From contig NZ_JAGYPD010000004.1 in the NCBI RefSeq assembly GCF_018343515.1, forward strand, positions 496,001 to 560,000: a stretch of 64,000 bases of DNA. Direction: 5' to 3'. Source of the stretch: Bacillus sp. FJAT-50079 (GTDB taxonomy: Bacteria > Bacillota > Bacilli > Bacillales > Bacillaceae_C). The position numbers were made by a program, and so were the translations under genes. Positions 47,002-57,909 of the stretch are shown here, one piece after another (within the stretch, counting starts at the first letter, position 1; every line of letters starts with the position of its first letter). The notes below the pieces were generated by a model. The model ran no database searches. It saw only the letters and a list, made by a program, of their open reading frames with translations, and was not told the origin of the DNA.

Positions 47002-49176
47002 ATGAACTTTCAAGAATACATAAGTAAACTGCGGACATTTTTAAGTTATAAAGTGTTCACTGCTCTCATTTATGGTGTTTTGGCATTGGCGTTATTTGGA
47101 ATTCTCTATCATAATGTAAAACCAGAGACATTCGATATTGAGTTGTTTTCCATTTCCGACAAAACGATTCGCTCGCCAAAAACAATTGAAGATGAAGTGA
47201 AAACAGCAGAGGAACGGGAAAAAGCGGCGGATGATGTTGCGCGCGTTTATGTATTTAAAAAAGAAATGGCACAGAATAGAATTTTATTGGTTCAATCCAT
47301 TTTTGATTTTGTAAAGGAAGTAAGCCAAGAATCACGAATAGAAGGTGATTCATTAGATCAAGAGGAAGAGCATTTACTTTTACAATCACAACTAAAGTCA
47401 TTAAAGGCAAAACTAACCGAGAACGTTTCTGAGGATATTACCAATTCTATTTCTGATGAAAAGCTCATATCTTTACTTAAAACAGAAGCAGGCACGCGTG
47501 AAAAGATGAAAGAAACGGTGATTGTTAATGTTGAAAGGGTGATGAATACCAAGATTCGTGAAGAACAGGTCGCAAAGATGAAGGAGCTCCTGAGTGAAAA
47601 TATTCACATGGCAGGGCTTGCGCCTTATTTAAACGAAATCGCTGTTGAGCTTGGACAGTATGCGATTGTAGCAAATGATATTTATGATCCAGTATTGACG
47701 GAGGAAAGAAAGAAACAAGCAATGGAAGAGGTTGATCCAGTAAAGATTCTTCAAGGGCAAGTCATTGTTCAAGAAGGACATTTGATCGATCGGGAAATCT
47801 ATCGGCAATTGGAAATGTTAGGGCTCTTAAAAAGCAATCCGACATCAAAGCCATTTATCGGGTTAACTGTTTTTGTTGTTATTGCAATTGGGGCACTATA
47901 TATTCACTTCTCACGGTTACAATTACAAGAAGATAAGAAACAGAACTTTTTACTGTTAAGCAGTTTGATTTTCCTTTGTTCATTAATCATAATGAAGATT
48001 ACAGGATTGATGGAGCAATTAGATATTAATGAGATCGGTTATATATTTCCAGCGGCGATGACGCCGATGCTGTTGAAGATATTGATTAATGAACGCTTTG
48101 CCTTGATTATGACGATTTTATTAGCCGCCTGCGGAAGCATCGTTTTTCATGATGGAATTTCGGGCACAATTGATGTGGAAATCGCTGTATATATATTATT
48201 CAGTGGCTTGGCCAGTGTTTTGTTTTTATCCGGACGGAACGAAAGGACACATATTTTACGGGCAGGCTTGTTTGTTGCCGTTACAAATGTATTAATCATT
48301 GTATTTTTATTATTGATTGGCAGTGGGCAAGTGACGATGATTGAATATGCTTATTATGTATTATATGCTCTCGTTTCAGGAATTTTATCGGCGATTTTAA
48401 CGATCGGATTGTTACCATTTTTTGAAGCTGGTTTCGGGATGCTATCAACGATTCGCCTGATTGAATTATCAAGTCCGAACCATCCATTGTTAAAGAAAAT
48501 TTTGGTCGAAGCCCCTGGTACGTATCATCACAGTGTTATGGTTGCTAATTTGGCTGAAGCAGCCTGTGATGCGATCGGAGCTAACGGTTTGTTAGCACGT
48601 GTGGGATGTTACTACCATGATGTCGGAAAGACAAAGCGTCCGCATTTCTTTATCGAAAACCAAATGAATATCGAAAACCCGCATGATCGACTCCCGCCAG
48701 AAACGAGTAAAGAGATTATTATTGCGCATGCTGTTGATGGAGCGGCAGAATTACGTAAACATAAAATGCCAAAGGAAATTATTGATATTGCTGAACAGCA
48801 TCATGGGACGACACTTTTAAAATTTTTCTATTATAAAGCGAAGGAAAAAAATGAGCATATCGATGAAAAGGAATATCGTTACCCTGGGCCAAAGCCGCAA
48901 ACAAAGGAAGCGGCAATCATTGGAATGGCCGATAGTGTGGAAGCGGCAGTTCGTTCAATGACACATCCGACTTCGGAAGAAATTCACTCTCTAGTACATA
49001 ATATTGCTCAAGACCGACTTTCAGATGGACAGTTGAGTGAATGTGATCTTACATTAAAAGAAATTGAAATTGTAAAAGCAACCTTTTGCGAGACATTGAA
49101 TGGAATATTTCACTCGCGAATCGAATATCCAGATTTTAAACAAAAAAAGGTGGTAAGTAATGGCGCTACAAATTGA
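47002..49176 (+). CDS. pgpH: Cyclic-di-AMP phosphodiesterase PgpH (7TM-HD)
   Basis: 724 residues from the ATG at 47002, five bases after GGAGG; the GTG at 46984 precedes the site. One N-terminal helix, a large extracytoplasmic 7TMR-HDED domain (about 40-285), seven membrane helices (about 290-475), then a cytoplasmic HD domain with [30 protein letters not shown] and EQHHGTT. It degrades c-di-AMP to pApA. It overlaps ybeY by 17 bases. Confidence 0.95.
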   Translation: MNFQEYISKLRTFLSYKVFTALIYGVLALALFGILYHNVKPETFDIELFSISDKTIRSPKTIEDEVKTAEEREKAADDVARVYVFKKEMAQNRILLVQSIFDFVKEVSQESRIEGDSLDQEEEHLLLQSQLKSLKAKLTENVSEDITNSISDEKLISLLKTEAGTREKMKETVIVNVERVMNTKIREEQVAKMKELLSENIHMAGLAPYLNEIAVELGQYAIVANDIYDPVLTEERKKQAMEEVDPVKILQGQVIVQEGHLIDREIYRQLEMLGLLKSNPTSKPFIGLTVFVVIAIGALYIHFSRLQLQEDKKQNFLLLSSLIFLCSLIIMKITGLMEQLDINEIGYIFPAAMTPMLLKILINERFALIMTILLAACGSIVFHDGISGTIDVEIAVYILFSGLASVLFLSGRNERTHILRAGLFVAVTNVLIIVFLLLIGSGQVTMIEYAYYVLYALVSGILSAILTIGLLPFFEAGFGMLSTIRLIELSSPNHPLLKKILVEAPGTYHHSVMVANLAEAACDAIGANGLLARVGCYYHDVGKTKRPHFFIENQMNIENPHDRLPPETSKEIIIAHAVDGAAELRKHKMPKEIIDIAEQHHGTTLLKFFYYKAKEKNEHIDEKEYRYPGPKPQTKEAAIIGMADSVEAAVRSMTHPTSEEIHSLVHNIAQDRLSDGQLSECDLTLKEIEIVKATFCETLNGIFHSRIEYPDFKQKKVVSNGATN

Positions 49177-49630
49177 TATGATCGATGAAACAAATGAATT
49201 AACTGAAGAGCATCAGCAGCTGATTGAAAAACTTTTAAATTACGCTGCGAAAGAGGAGCAAGTAGAGGATGGAAGTGAGCTTTCTCTTACATTCGTGACA
49301 AATGAGGAAATTCAAGAAATAAATAAGACATATCGTGGGAAAGACCAATCAACAGATGTCATTTCATTTGCGATGGAGGAAATGGGCGAAGGGGAAATTG
49401 AAATCATCGCCCCCGACATGCCAAGAATGCTCGGTGATATCATTATTTCGCTTGAGAGGGCGAAAGAGCAAGCGGATGAATATGGTCATTCTTTTATTCG
49501 AGAAATGGGATTCCTTGTGGTGCATGGATTTTTACATTTACTAGGCTATGACCATATGAATGAGGAGGATGAGAAACGGATGTTTTCTAGGCAAAAAACG
49601 CTGTTGGACGGATTTGGTCTTGAAAGATAG
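49160..49630 (+). CDS. ybeY: Endoribonuclease YbeY (rRNA maturation)
   Basis: 156 residues. The zinc-binding H-x3-H-x5-H motif is complete in [11 protein letters not shown] (about 121-131); also [17 protein letters not shown] and [11 protein letters not shown]. It takes part in 16S 3' end maturation and ribosome quality control. It starts within the end of pgpH and overlaps dgkA by 11 bases. Confidence 0.96.
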   Translation: MALQIDMIDETNELTEEHQQLIEKLLNYAAKEEQVEDGSELSLTFVTNEEIQEINKTYRGKDQSTDVISFAMEEMGEGEIEIIAPDMPRMLGDIIISLERAKEQADEYGHSFIREMGFLVVHGFLHLLGYDHMNEEDEKRMFSRQKTLLDGFGLER

Positions 49631-50006
49631 CCAAGTGTTCTCGATAAGAAGATTGAAAGCCTCATTTCAGTATGCCCTTGAAGGACTGCGATACGCAGTA
49701 AAACATGAGAAAAATATCCGGATTCATTTGCTCGCTGCATTTACTACGATCATCCTATCGATTTTGTTTCAGCTTACAGCGTTTGAATGGTTGTTTATTG
49801 TGCTCGCTATTTTTACGGTGCTTGTGCTTGAATTAGTCAATTCAGCAATCGAACGCACAGTTGATTTAGCAACAACAGAAATCAAGCCATTAGCCAAGCA
49901 AGCGAAGGATATCGCAGCGGCTGCTGTTTTATTAGCAGCAACCATGGCTGTGATCGTTGGTGTAATCATCTTCGGTCCAAAATTTATTGATTTATTTTTA
50001 AAGTAA
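49620..50006 (+). CDS. dgkA: Diacylglycerol/undecaprenol kinase
   Basis: 128 residues from a TTG at 49620 overlapping the end of ybeY; an upstream ATG at 49560 would add residues foreign to the family. The DgkA signature [14 protein letters not shown] and [14 protein letters not shown] with catalytic Glu are present, with three membrane helices. In Gram-positives the enzyme mainly phosphorylates undecaprenol. A terminator follows. Confidence 0.93.
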   Translation: MKDSQVFSIRRLKASFQYALEGLRYAVKHEKNIRIHLLAAFTTIILSILFQLTAFEWLFIVLAIFTVLVLELVNSAIERTVDLATTEIKPLAKQAKDIAAAAVLLAATMAVIVGVIIFGPKFIDLFLK

Positions 50007-50030
50007 TGCCGCCCTAGTGCGGCATTTTTT
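50005..50030 (+). terminator. Terminator after dgkA
   Basis: AATGCCGC / GCGGCATT stem, 6-base loop, T-run; the left arm overlaps the stop codon. Confidence 0.85.
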
Positions 50031-50102
50031 ATTTGAAAAAAGGGCCTGGGGTGAAAAATCCGTGATGGCTTATAAAATCTGATAACCTGACAAATGTCAG
50101 CG

Positions 50103-50258
50103 TTAGTTTATATATCTAATCGAGCAAATGAAGCCCATTGCCGCATTAATGAAAAATGCCAAACCTTTCACAATCGGCTTATTTGAATACAATCGCGTAG
50201 TACGGTAAAATATTCCCACAGCCGAAAGAATAAATAGGGCTAAAGTTGAAATTATCAA
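50103..50258 (-). CDS. Possible small membrane protein (51 residues), opposite strand to dgkA-cdd
   Basis: From a TTG at 50258 the frame reads an N-terminal hydrophobic helix (IISTLALFILSAVGIFYRTT), a basic loop (RLYSNKPIVKG) and a second helix (LAFFINAAMGFICSI), ending at TAA. The ribosome binding site is weak (AAAG, 6 bases upstream), and the frame has no ATG. The two-helix pattern is protein-like; it could be a small gene or the remnant of a longer one. No family recognised. Confidence 0.35.
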   Translation of the reverse strand: MIISTLALFILSAVGIFYRTTRLYSNKPIVKGLAFFINAAMGFICSIRYIN

Positions 50259-50313
50259 AAAACTTTGCGAGATTTGATAACTTTTTCAAGAAGATGTAGT
50301 AAAATAAAAATAA

Positions 50314-51640
<1,327 letters not shown>

Positions 51641-51752
51641 AATTGTTTATTGGTCGGATTAACAAATTTTACGCTGTATTGTCCCTAGGCTTGCGGTAAA
51701 AATAAGAAATGTAAGAGAAAACCACTTCAAACATATGGAAGGCGGGATGAAC

Positions 51753-51896
51753 ATGTATGAATTCACGTGGAGAGTTTTTAAAGAGACAGGTAATGTGGAT
51801 ATTTACTTGCTCCTAAAGGAACTTGAAAAAGAAGAGCATATGAATATTCTGCCGTTTATGGAAAACGCCAATGAAGTAGATCATCCGGTTTCTTAG
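51753..51896 (+). CDS. yqzL: YqzL-like small protein
   Basis: 47 residues: [20 protein letters not shown] at the start, then a charged helix. The family pattern F-T-W-x-V-F-x-x-T-G-N-V-D-x-Y-L and position between era and recO match B. subtilis YqzL. GGAAGGCGGG lies upstream; an in-frame ATG at 51747 is the alternative start. Function unknown. Confidence 0.85.
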   Translation: MYEFTWRVFKETGNVDIYLLLKELEKEEHMNILPFMENANEVDHPVS

Positions 51897-51952
51897 TGAC
51901 GCTTTTTGCCCCGCGAGTACAGTATATGGCTGTGGAAGGGGGAGATTGTGAC

Positions 51953-52705
51953 ATGCTACAAAAATACGAGGGAATTGTCATAAGAACGACAGATTATGGT
52001 GAATCAAATAAAATTGTCGTTATTTATAGCAGAGAAGCTGGGAAGATTGCGGGAATGGCTCGCGGGGCAAAAAAGCCAAGCAGCCGGCTTGCGAGCGTCT
52101 CCCAGCCCTTTACATACGGGTATTATTTGATTCAATCCGGTCGCGGATTAGGAACGTTGCAGCAGGCAGAGATGGTTGCATCTTTACGGTCGATTAGAGA
52201 AGATATTTTTAAAACGGCCTATGCAGCATATATCGTAGATTTGCTTGATAAAGGGACAAATGAAAAAGAAAGCAATCCATTTCTTTTCGAATTACTTTCG
52301 CAAACGCTCCATTATATTAATGAAGGCTACGATCCGGATATCGTTACACATATTTTCGAAATGAAGATGCTCAGTGTTTTTGGACTATATCCGGAAATGA
52401 AAGCATGTGTCCTTTGCGGAAGTACGGAAGCCCAATTTGGTTTTTCCATTCGGGAAAATGGGCTTATTTGTCACCGTTGTTTTGAACGAGATAGACATTT
52501 TCTGCCACTTTCTCAACATGCGATTAAATTATTGCGATTGTTTTATTTTTTTGATATACAAAGACTTGGCTCGATTTCAGTCAAGCCGGAAACAAAACAA
52601 GAATTAAAACACGCGATTGATTTATATTATGATGAATATTCGGGGCTCCATTTAAAAACGAAGCGATTTTTAGATCAAATGGACCGATTAAAAGACAAGC
52701 TTTAA
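51953..52705 (+). CDS. recO: DNA repair protein RecO
   Basis: 250 residues from the ATG at 51953 after GGGGGAG. N-terminal OB fold ([20 protein letters not shown]), a helical middle and a zinc site (CVLCG, about 149-153, with CHRCF, about 168-172). It loads RecA onto SSB-coated DNA with RecR. It lies between yqzL and the glycyl-tRNA synthetase genes, as in B. subtilis. Confidence 0.96.
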   Translation: MLQKYEGIVIRTTDYGESNKIVVIYSREAGKIAGMARGAKKPSSRLASVSQPFTYGYYLIQSGRGLGTLQQAEMVASLRSIREDIFKTAYAAYIVDLLDKGTNEKESNPFLFELLSQTLHYINEGYDPDIVTHIFEMKMLSVFGLYPEMKACVLCGSTEAQFGFSIRENGLICHRCFERDRHFLPLSQHAIKLLRLFYFFDIQRLGSISVKPETKQELKHAIDLYYDEYSGLHLKTKRFLDQMDRLKDKL

Positions 52706-52760
52706 CGTAAGTTGCGATTGGATTACTGTTCGATTTTTTTAATACTTTAAAGGCGAAAAC

Positions 52761-52789
52761 TTGACAAATTGCGTCATATCCGCTATTTT
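52761..52789 (+). promoter_or_regulatory. Sigma-A promoter of the glyQS T-box transcript
   Basis: TTGACA (52761-52766), 17 bases, TATTTT (52784-52789). Confidence 0.65.
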
Positions 52790-52795
52790 CATGTA

Positions 52796-53024
52796 TATGA
52801 GTTAAAATAAATAACGCTGCGAAGAAAGAAATAAGTACTTGTTGTCCCCCATATATAGCGACCCCGGGATAGTGAAAGCCGGTGGGATGGAGCTTCAAGG
52901 AAGGCAATCTGGAGTGGCATAAATAAAGTTGGTCGGGTGTTTATGCTCGGCAAATAGGGTGGAACCGCGGGTAACTCTCGTCCCTATGCTTATGGTGAAT
53001 TAGCATAGAGACGAGGGTTTTTTA
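52796..53024 (+). promoter_or_regulatory. T-box riboswitch (glycine) before glyQS
   Basis: The T-box sequence AGGGTGGAACCGCG is at 52955-52968. Upstream is a long stem I with the likely specifier GGC (52903-52905) followed by AATCTGGAGTGG, the usual T-box context. The terminator stem (CTCTCGTCCCTATGC / GCATAGAGACGAGGG, 52974-53016) ends in TTTTTT. Uncharged tRNA-Gly would favour the antiterminator and transcription of glyQS. Confidence 0.93.
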
Positions 53025-53096
53025 TGTTGAAATGAAAATAAGCGAACGAATCACGCCTAGACACTTATTGAAATTGAAAAGGAAGGATGAGTTAGA

Positions 53097-53993
53097 GTGA
53101 ATATTCAAGAAATGATCCTTGCATTGCAAAAGCATTGGTCAGATTATGGCTGTATTCTTATGCAAGCGTATGATGTTGAAAAAGGTGCGGGTACAATGAG
53201 TCCGTACACGTTTTTAAGGGCAATCGGACCAGAACCGTGGAATGTGGCGTATGTTGAGCCATCACGCCGTCCAGCTGATGGCCGTTATGGAGAAAACCCG
53301 AACCGATTGTATCAGCATCATCAATTCCAGGTGATTATGAAACCTTCTCCAGACAATATTCAAGAAATGTATTTAGATTCATTACGCGTTCTTGGTATTG
53401 ATCCTTTGGAGCATGATATCCGCTTTGTTGAGGATAATTGGGAAAATCCATCACTTGGCTGTGCAGGATTAGGCTGGGAAGTATGGCTTGACGGGATGGA
53501 AGTAACGCAATTTACCTATTTTCAGCAAGTCGGTGGCTTAGAGTGTAAGCCTGTCTCTGTTGAATTAACGTATGGGATTGAAAGGCTTGCGTCATATATC
53601 CAAAATAAAGAAAATGTTTTCGATCTAGAATGGACAGAAGGCTTTACGATTAGGGATATTTTCTATCAGCCTGAATATGAGCATTCAAAATATGCATTTG
53701 AAACATCGAATCAAAAGATGTTGTTCGATCTATTTACTACGTACGAAACGGAAGCGAAACGCCAAATGGAGGAAGGACTTGTTCATCCAGCCTACGATTA
53801 TATTTTAAAATGTTCACATGTATTTAATCTTCTTGATGCAAAAGGAGCGATTTCCGTTACGGAGCGAACGGCTTATATCGGAAAAATGCGGAATATGGCA
53901 AGACAAGTAGCGAAAACTTTTTATGAGGAAAGAGAAAAGCTTGGTTTTCCAATTTTAAATGGACAGAAAAAGGAGGGAGAGAGCCATGAATAA
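53097..53993 (+). CDS. glyQ: Glycyl-tRNA synthetase alpha subunit
   Basis: 298 residues, GTG start. Class II catalytic subunit of the bacterial alpha2beta2 enzyme: [43 protein letters not shown] and [18 protein letters not shown] are signature stretches. Charges tRNA-Gly. Controlled by the T-box in front. Overlaps glyS by 8 bases. Confidence 0.98.
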   Translation: MNIQEMILALQKHWSDYGCILMQAYDVEKGAGTMSPYTFLRAIGPEPWNVAYVEPSRRPADGRYGENPNRLYQHHQFQVIMKPSPDNIQEMYLDSLRVLGIDPLEHDIRFVEDNWENPSLGCAGLGWEVWLDGMEVTQFTYFQQVGGLECKPVSVELTYGIERLASYIQNKENVFDLEWTEGFTIRDIFYQPEYEHSKYAFETSNQKMLFDLFTTYETEAKRQMEEGLVHPAYDYILKCSHVFNLLDAKGAISVTERTAYIGKMRNMARQVAKTFYEEREKLGFPILNGQKKEGESHE

Positions 53994-56049
53994 ACGTGAT
54001 TTACTTCTCGAAATTGGGATTGAAGAAATGCCAGCACGCTTTATTAGCGGAGCAATAGATGATTTAAAAAGCAAAATGATTTCATGGCTCGAGGACCATC
54101 GCATTAGCCATGAAGAGGTACGAGTTTATTCTACACCTAGAAGAATGGCGATTCATCTTAAAAATGTGGAAGAATTCCAAAGTGATGTGGAAGAAGAAGC
54201 TAAAGGACCAGCGAAGAAGATTGCTCTAGATGAAGAAGGAAATTGGTCAAAGGCTGCACTTGGTTTTTGCCGTGGGCAAGCGGTAAGTCCGGATGAGATT
54301 TTCTTTAAGGAAATCAAAGGGATCGAATATGCGCACGTGAAAAAGTTCATTAAAGGAAAGTCAACAGTTGAATTATTACCAGAGCTTAGCGAATTAATCA
54401 CATCCCTTCATTTTCCAAACAATATGCGTTGGGGAAGCCTAGACTTACGTTTCCTTCGTCCAATTCGCTGGATTGTTGCATTATTTGGGAGTGAAATAAT
54501 TCCTTTTACAGTCGCAAATATTCAAGCAGGGGCAAAAACATTCGGTCACCGTTTCTTAGGTGAGGAAGTGTTATTGTCAGCTGCGTCTGATTATGAAAAG
54601 GCATTGCTAGGCCAACATGTCATTGTGAATCAAGCCGAAAGAATGCAAGCAATTAGAGAACAAATTGAAAAATTAAGTGCTGAAAAAGATTGGTTCGTTC
54701 CGATTGATGAAGAGTTGATCGATGAAGTGACAAATCTAGTTGAATATCCGACTGTTTTTGCCGGCGCATTTAACGAAGACTTCTTAGAGCTTCCTGAAGA
54801 AGTGTTAATTACATCGATGAAAGCTCATCAACGTTATTTTCCAGTAAAAAGTTTAAATGGTAAGCTGCTTCCATATTTTGTTGGAGTGCGTAATGGGGAC
54901 GAGCGTCACCTTGAAAATGTCATAAAAGGAAATGAGAAAGTGTTACGCGCAAGATTGGCGGATGCGGATTTCTTTTTTGAAGAAGATAAAAAACTACTCA
55001 TCCCAGAGGCGTTAAAGCGACTAGAAACAATCGTTTATCATGAGAAAATCGGTACATTATCGGAAAAAATTGATCGGATTCGCTTGATTGCGAAAGAACT
55101 TTCGTTATTACTTACCCTTTCTGTGGAAGACAAACAACTAGTCGATCGAGCAGCAGAAATAAGTAAATTTGACCTTGTTACAAATATGGTTGATGAATTC
55201 CCAGAGCTTCAAGGAATTATGGGTGAGAAGTATGCATTGCTACAAGGCGAACATACGGATGTCGCCAAATCAGTGAATGAACATTATCAACCACGTCATG
55301 CTGATGATGATGTACCATCGACAACGATCGCTGCGATCGTGAGTGTCGCTGATAAGCTAGATTCGATCGTTGCATCGTTCGCGATCGGACTGATTCCGAC
55401 AGGTTCTCAAGACCCGTATGCATTAAGGCGACAAACAGCGGGAATCATTCAAATTCTTTTGAAAAAGAATTGGGACCTGCCATTGCGAACAATTTTGGAA
55501 AAAGCGATCGAGATTATCGGTCAAAAATTAGAAACGAACGAACAATTATTTGAGCAACTAACACAGTTTTTCAAACTGCGCCTAAAATATTTACTTCAGG
55601 AAAAAGGAATTAGTCACGACATTATCGAAGCTGTTCTAGGTGGAGAATTATTAAGCGTTCCTGTTCTTGTTGATCGTGCCAATGCTTTACAAACGAAGAA
55701 AACAGAAGATGGATTCAAAGAGACAATTGAATCACTCTCCCGTGTATTGACAATCGCTAAAAAGTGGGAAGGAAACTTGGAGATCGATCCACAGTTATTC
55801 GAAAATGAATATGAGCAACAACTGTATGACAGTTGGGTGCAAGTTGTTGATACGTATGAGGAAGCTGAAGGGCAAGAAGCGAAGTTTGCTGTATTAGCCT
55901 CATTACAGCCGGCCATTTCTAACTATTTTGATCATACAATGGTCATGGCGGAGCAAGCGAACGTAAAGGCCAATCGCCTGGCTCAAATGAAGCAACTAGC
56001 TGATCTAATCGGAAGCTATGCTGCGATGAATGAAATTCAAGTAAAATAA
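53986..56049 (+). CDS. glyS: Glycyl-tRNA synthetase beta subunit
   Basis: 687 residues from the ATG at 53986 after AGGAGGGAG. Starts [18 protein letters not shown], with [23 protein letters not shown] and the HD-like and C-terminal anticodon-binding segments. It recognises tRNA-Gly and supports the alpha subunit. In B. subtilis ccpN follows glyS; here only 70 bases with a palindrome separate it from ppsR. Confidence 0.97.
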   Translation: MNKRDLLLEIGIEEMPARFISGAIDDLKSKMISWLEDHRISHEEVRVYSTPRRMAIHLKNVEEFQSDVEEEAKGPAKKIALDEEGNWSKAALGFCRGQAVSPDEIFFKEIKGIEYAHVKKFIKGKSTVELLPELSELITSLHFPNNMRWGSLDLRFLRPIRWIVALFGSEIIPFTVANIQAGAKTFGHRFLGEEVLLSAASDYEKALLGQHVIVNQAERMQAIREQIEKLSAEKDWFVPIDEELIDEVTNLVEYPTVFAGAFNEDFLELPEEVLITSMKAHQRYFPVKSLNGKLLPYFVGVRNGDERHLENVIKGNEKVLRARLADADFFFEEDKKLLIPEALKRLETIVYHEKIGTLSEKIDRIRLIAKELSLLLTLSVEDKQLVDRAAEISKFDLVTNMVDEFPELQGIMGEKYALLQGEHTDVAKSVNEHYQPRHADDDVPSTTIAAIVSVADKLDSIVASFAIGLIPTGSQDPYALRRQTAGIIQILLKKNWDLPLRTILEKAIEIIGQKLETNEQLFEQLTQFFKLRLKYLLQEKGISHDIIEAVLGGELLSVPVLVDRANALQTKKTEDGFKETIESLSRVLTIAKKWEGNLEIDPQLFENEYEQQLYDSWVQVVDTYEEAEGQEAKFAVLASLQPAISNYFDHTMVMAEQANVKANRLAQMKQLADLIGSYAAMNEIQVK

Positions 56050-56055
56050 GACAAA

Positions 56056-56085
56056 TTCGAGCTTGTTTGTACAAACAAGCTCGAA
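56056..56085. repeat. Perfect 30-bp palindrome between glyS and ppsR
   Basis: TTCGAGCTTGTTTGT followed at once by its exact reverse complement, with no spacer. No T-run follows on the plus strand. It lies 34 bases before the ppsR start; it may act as an mRNA hairpin or a protein-binding site. Confidence 0.85.
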
Positions 56086-56119
56086 ATCGTTCAAATGTAT
56101 AACAGGGAGAGGGATGTAT

Positions 56120-56926
56120 ATGTCTGTTCCAATTATATATGTTGTATCGGATTCAGTTGGGGAAACAGCTGAACTTGTAACGAAAGCGGCCATTAGCCAG
56201 TTTGGAAATTCCAATGCAACTATCAAAACTTATCCGTATGTGGAAGAAGAAGAACATATGGATGAAATCATTGAGATGGCAAAAGACGATCGGGCAATCA
56301 TCGTTTATACATTGGTAAAACCAAACAATCGTGTATATTTGCGTGATCAGTCTATTGCCAATCAGGTGACCTCAATTGATATTATGGGTCCGATTATGGA
56401 TAAATTCGAGAAGGCATTTGAACGTGCACCATTGAATGAGCCAGGGCTTGTTCGAAAATTAGATGAGAATTACTTCAAGCGTGTGGAGGCCATTGAATTT
56501 GCAGTAAAATACGACGATGGCAGGGATCCGCGTGGCTTATTACGAGCAGATATTATATTAATTGGTGTTTCACGTACATCGAAAACACCATTATCTCAAT
56601 ATCTAGCTCTCAAGCGATATAAAGTGGCCAATGTTCCTGTTGTGCCTGAAGTAGACCCTCCTGAAGAATTGTTTAAAGTTGATCCATCGCGATGCATTGG
56701 CTTAAAAATTAGCCCGGAAAAATTGAATCATATTAGACGGGAGCGATTGCTTTCTTTAGGTTTAGATGCTAAGGCAAATTACGCAAACATAGAAAGAATT
56801 AAACGGGAGATCAAATATTTCGATAGGATCGCAAACAAACTCGGCTGTACTGTTATTGATGTATCAAATAAAGCAGTTGAAGAAACAGCCAATACGATCA
56901 TCAATTATATGCAGAAAAAAGTATAG
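56120..56926 (+). CDS. ppsR: Pyruvate, phosphate dikinase / PEP synthase regulatory protein (DUF299, YqfL)
   Basis: 268 residues from the ATG at 56120 ([19 protein letters not shown]), six bases after GGGAGAGGG; the ATG at 56114 touches the site. The P-loop-like [11 protein letters not shown] (about 151-161) and [10 protein letters not shown] are family hallmarks. A bifunctional kinase/pyrophosphorylase that switches pyruvate phosphate dikinase or PEP synthase. B. subtilis YqfL is its homologue. It is flanked on both sides by perfect palindromes. Confidence 0.93.
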   Translation: MSVPIIYVVSDSVGETAELVTKAAISQFGNSNATIKTYPYVEEEEHMDEIIEMAKDDRAIIVYTLVKPNNRVYLRDQSIANQVTSIDIMGPIMDKFEKAFERAPLNEPGLVRKLDENYFKRVEAIEFAVKYDDGRDPRGLLRADIILIGVSRTSKTPLSQYLALKRYKVANVPVVPEVDPPEELFKVDPSRCIGLKISPEKLNHIRRERLLSLGLDAKANYANIERIKREIKYFDRIANKLGCTVIDVSNKAVEETANTIINYMQKKV

Positions 56927-57024
56927 ATCATCACGGAAGCATACCGCTCCTAGTTTTTATTTGTGCTGTATGAATAAAATTTCGAGAAATAGAGTAAAAA
57001 TGTTATTACTGTTTGTTTAACTTA

Positions 57025-57062
57025 AATCGCAATACATTTTTTTAAAAAAATGTATTGCGATT
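57025..57062. repeat. Perfect 38-bp palindrome after ppsR
   Basis: AATCGCAATACATTTTTTT followed directly by its reverse complement, centred at T/A runs. It would form a long hairpin with an A/U-rich tip in RNA; the T-run is inside the stem, not after it, so it is not a classic terminator. Confidence 0.85.
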
Positions 57063-57086
57063 CATATCAGGGGGAGTTCAAACTAC

Positions 57087-57185
57087 TTGCCGATTCAACT
57101 TAACCCTTGGCAGATGCCACAGATTTTTAAGGGAGCGTTTCGAGCGAACTTTGAAAAAATTGGAAGTGATTATTCCCAACTGTAA
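57087..57185 (+). CDS. Possible 32-residue peptide or gene fragment
   Basis: TTG at 57087 lies 10 bases after GGGGGAG. The frame reads PIQLNPWQMPQIFKGAFRAN and on to TAA at 57183. The composition is protein-like, but the frame is short. No family recognised. The remainder of 56927-57377 shows no gene. Confidence 0.3.
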   Translation: MPIQLNPWQMPQIFKGAFRANFEKIGSDYSQL

Positions 57186-57377
57186 TTGATCGAAAGCTTT
57201 TGATAGGCAAAATCGTGTAAATAAGCTATAATAAAAAATTGTGTTGAAAGTACATAAAAGGTTTAGAGTTGCGACTTTGAGAATAAACTAGTTATTGTGA
57301 TAGACGCGTGCAAGATAAGGAAAAACGACAAATAATCTCATCTTTCCTTATTGATTTTTAATAAAAAGAAGGAATCT

Positions 57378-57866
57378 GTGGAGGGATGTAGAATAAGTAA
57401 CGGTAATCAAGCTAAAGCAATCATATACGTAGATGCAGATGCTTGCCCGGTCAAAGCCGAGATTTCTGCGATTGCCAACGAGTATAACTGGGATATTCGC
57501 TTTGTTGCCTCGTATGACCATAAACCAAAAAATGAAGAGTCAAATCCCCAATGGTGCTTTGTAGACGCGGGCAAAGATTCGGTAGATCTTTATATTGTAA
57601 ATAAAATTAGACGGGGAGATGTGTTGATTACTCAAGACATTGGGCTTGCTAGCCTTGTCCTACCTAAAGGTGTTTATGCCATTTCTCCAAGGGGAACGGA
57701 ATACAAGGAAGACACCATTGAAATGGCTTTAGATTTTCGCTTTTTAGCGGCAAAAGCACGAGAGGCCGGTCATTACGGGAAGGGGCCAAGTCCATTCGGA
57801 AAGGAAGATCGCCGGCAATTCCAAGCTTCATTGCGTAGATTATTGTCGAAAAATGAAGGAGTTTGA
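57378..57866 (+). CDS. yqxD: YaiI/YqxD-family protein (UPF0178, DUF188)
   Basis: 162 residues from a GTG at 57378 with AAGAAGGA upstream; a TTG at 57351 is the alternative. The hallmark IYVDADACPVK (about 17-27) and GDVLITQDIGLASLVLPKG, plus GPSPFGKEDRRQF near the end, identify the family. PIN-like fold, possibly a nuclease. It sits before dnaG as in B. subtilis (yqxD-dnaG-sigA). Confidence 0.9.
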   Translation: MEGCRISNGNQAKAIIYVDADACPVKAEISAIANEYNWDIRFVASYDHKPKNEESNPQWCFVDAGKDSVDLYIVNKIRRGDVLITQDIGLASLVLPKGVYAISPRGTEYKEDTIEMALDFRFLAAKAREAGHYGKGPSPFGKEDRRQFQASLRRLLSKNEGV

Positions 57867-57909
57867 GTAATTCTGTCGAATAGCAATATTAATAAATGGG
57901 GATGTTTTT

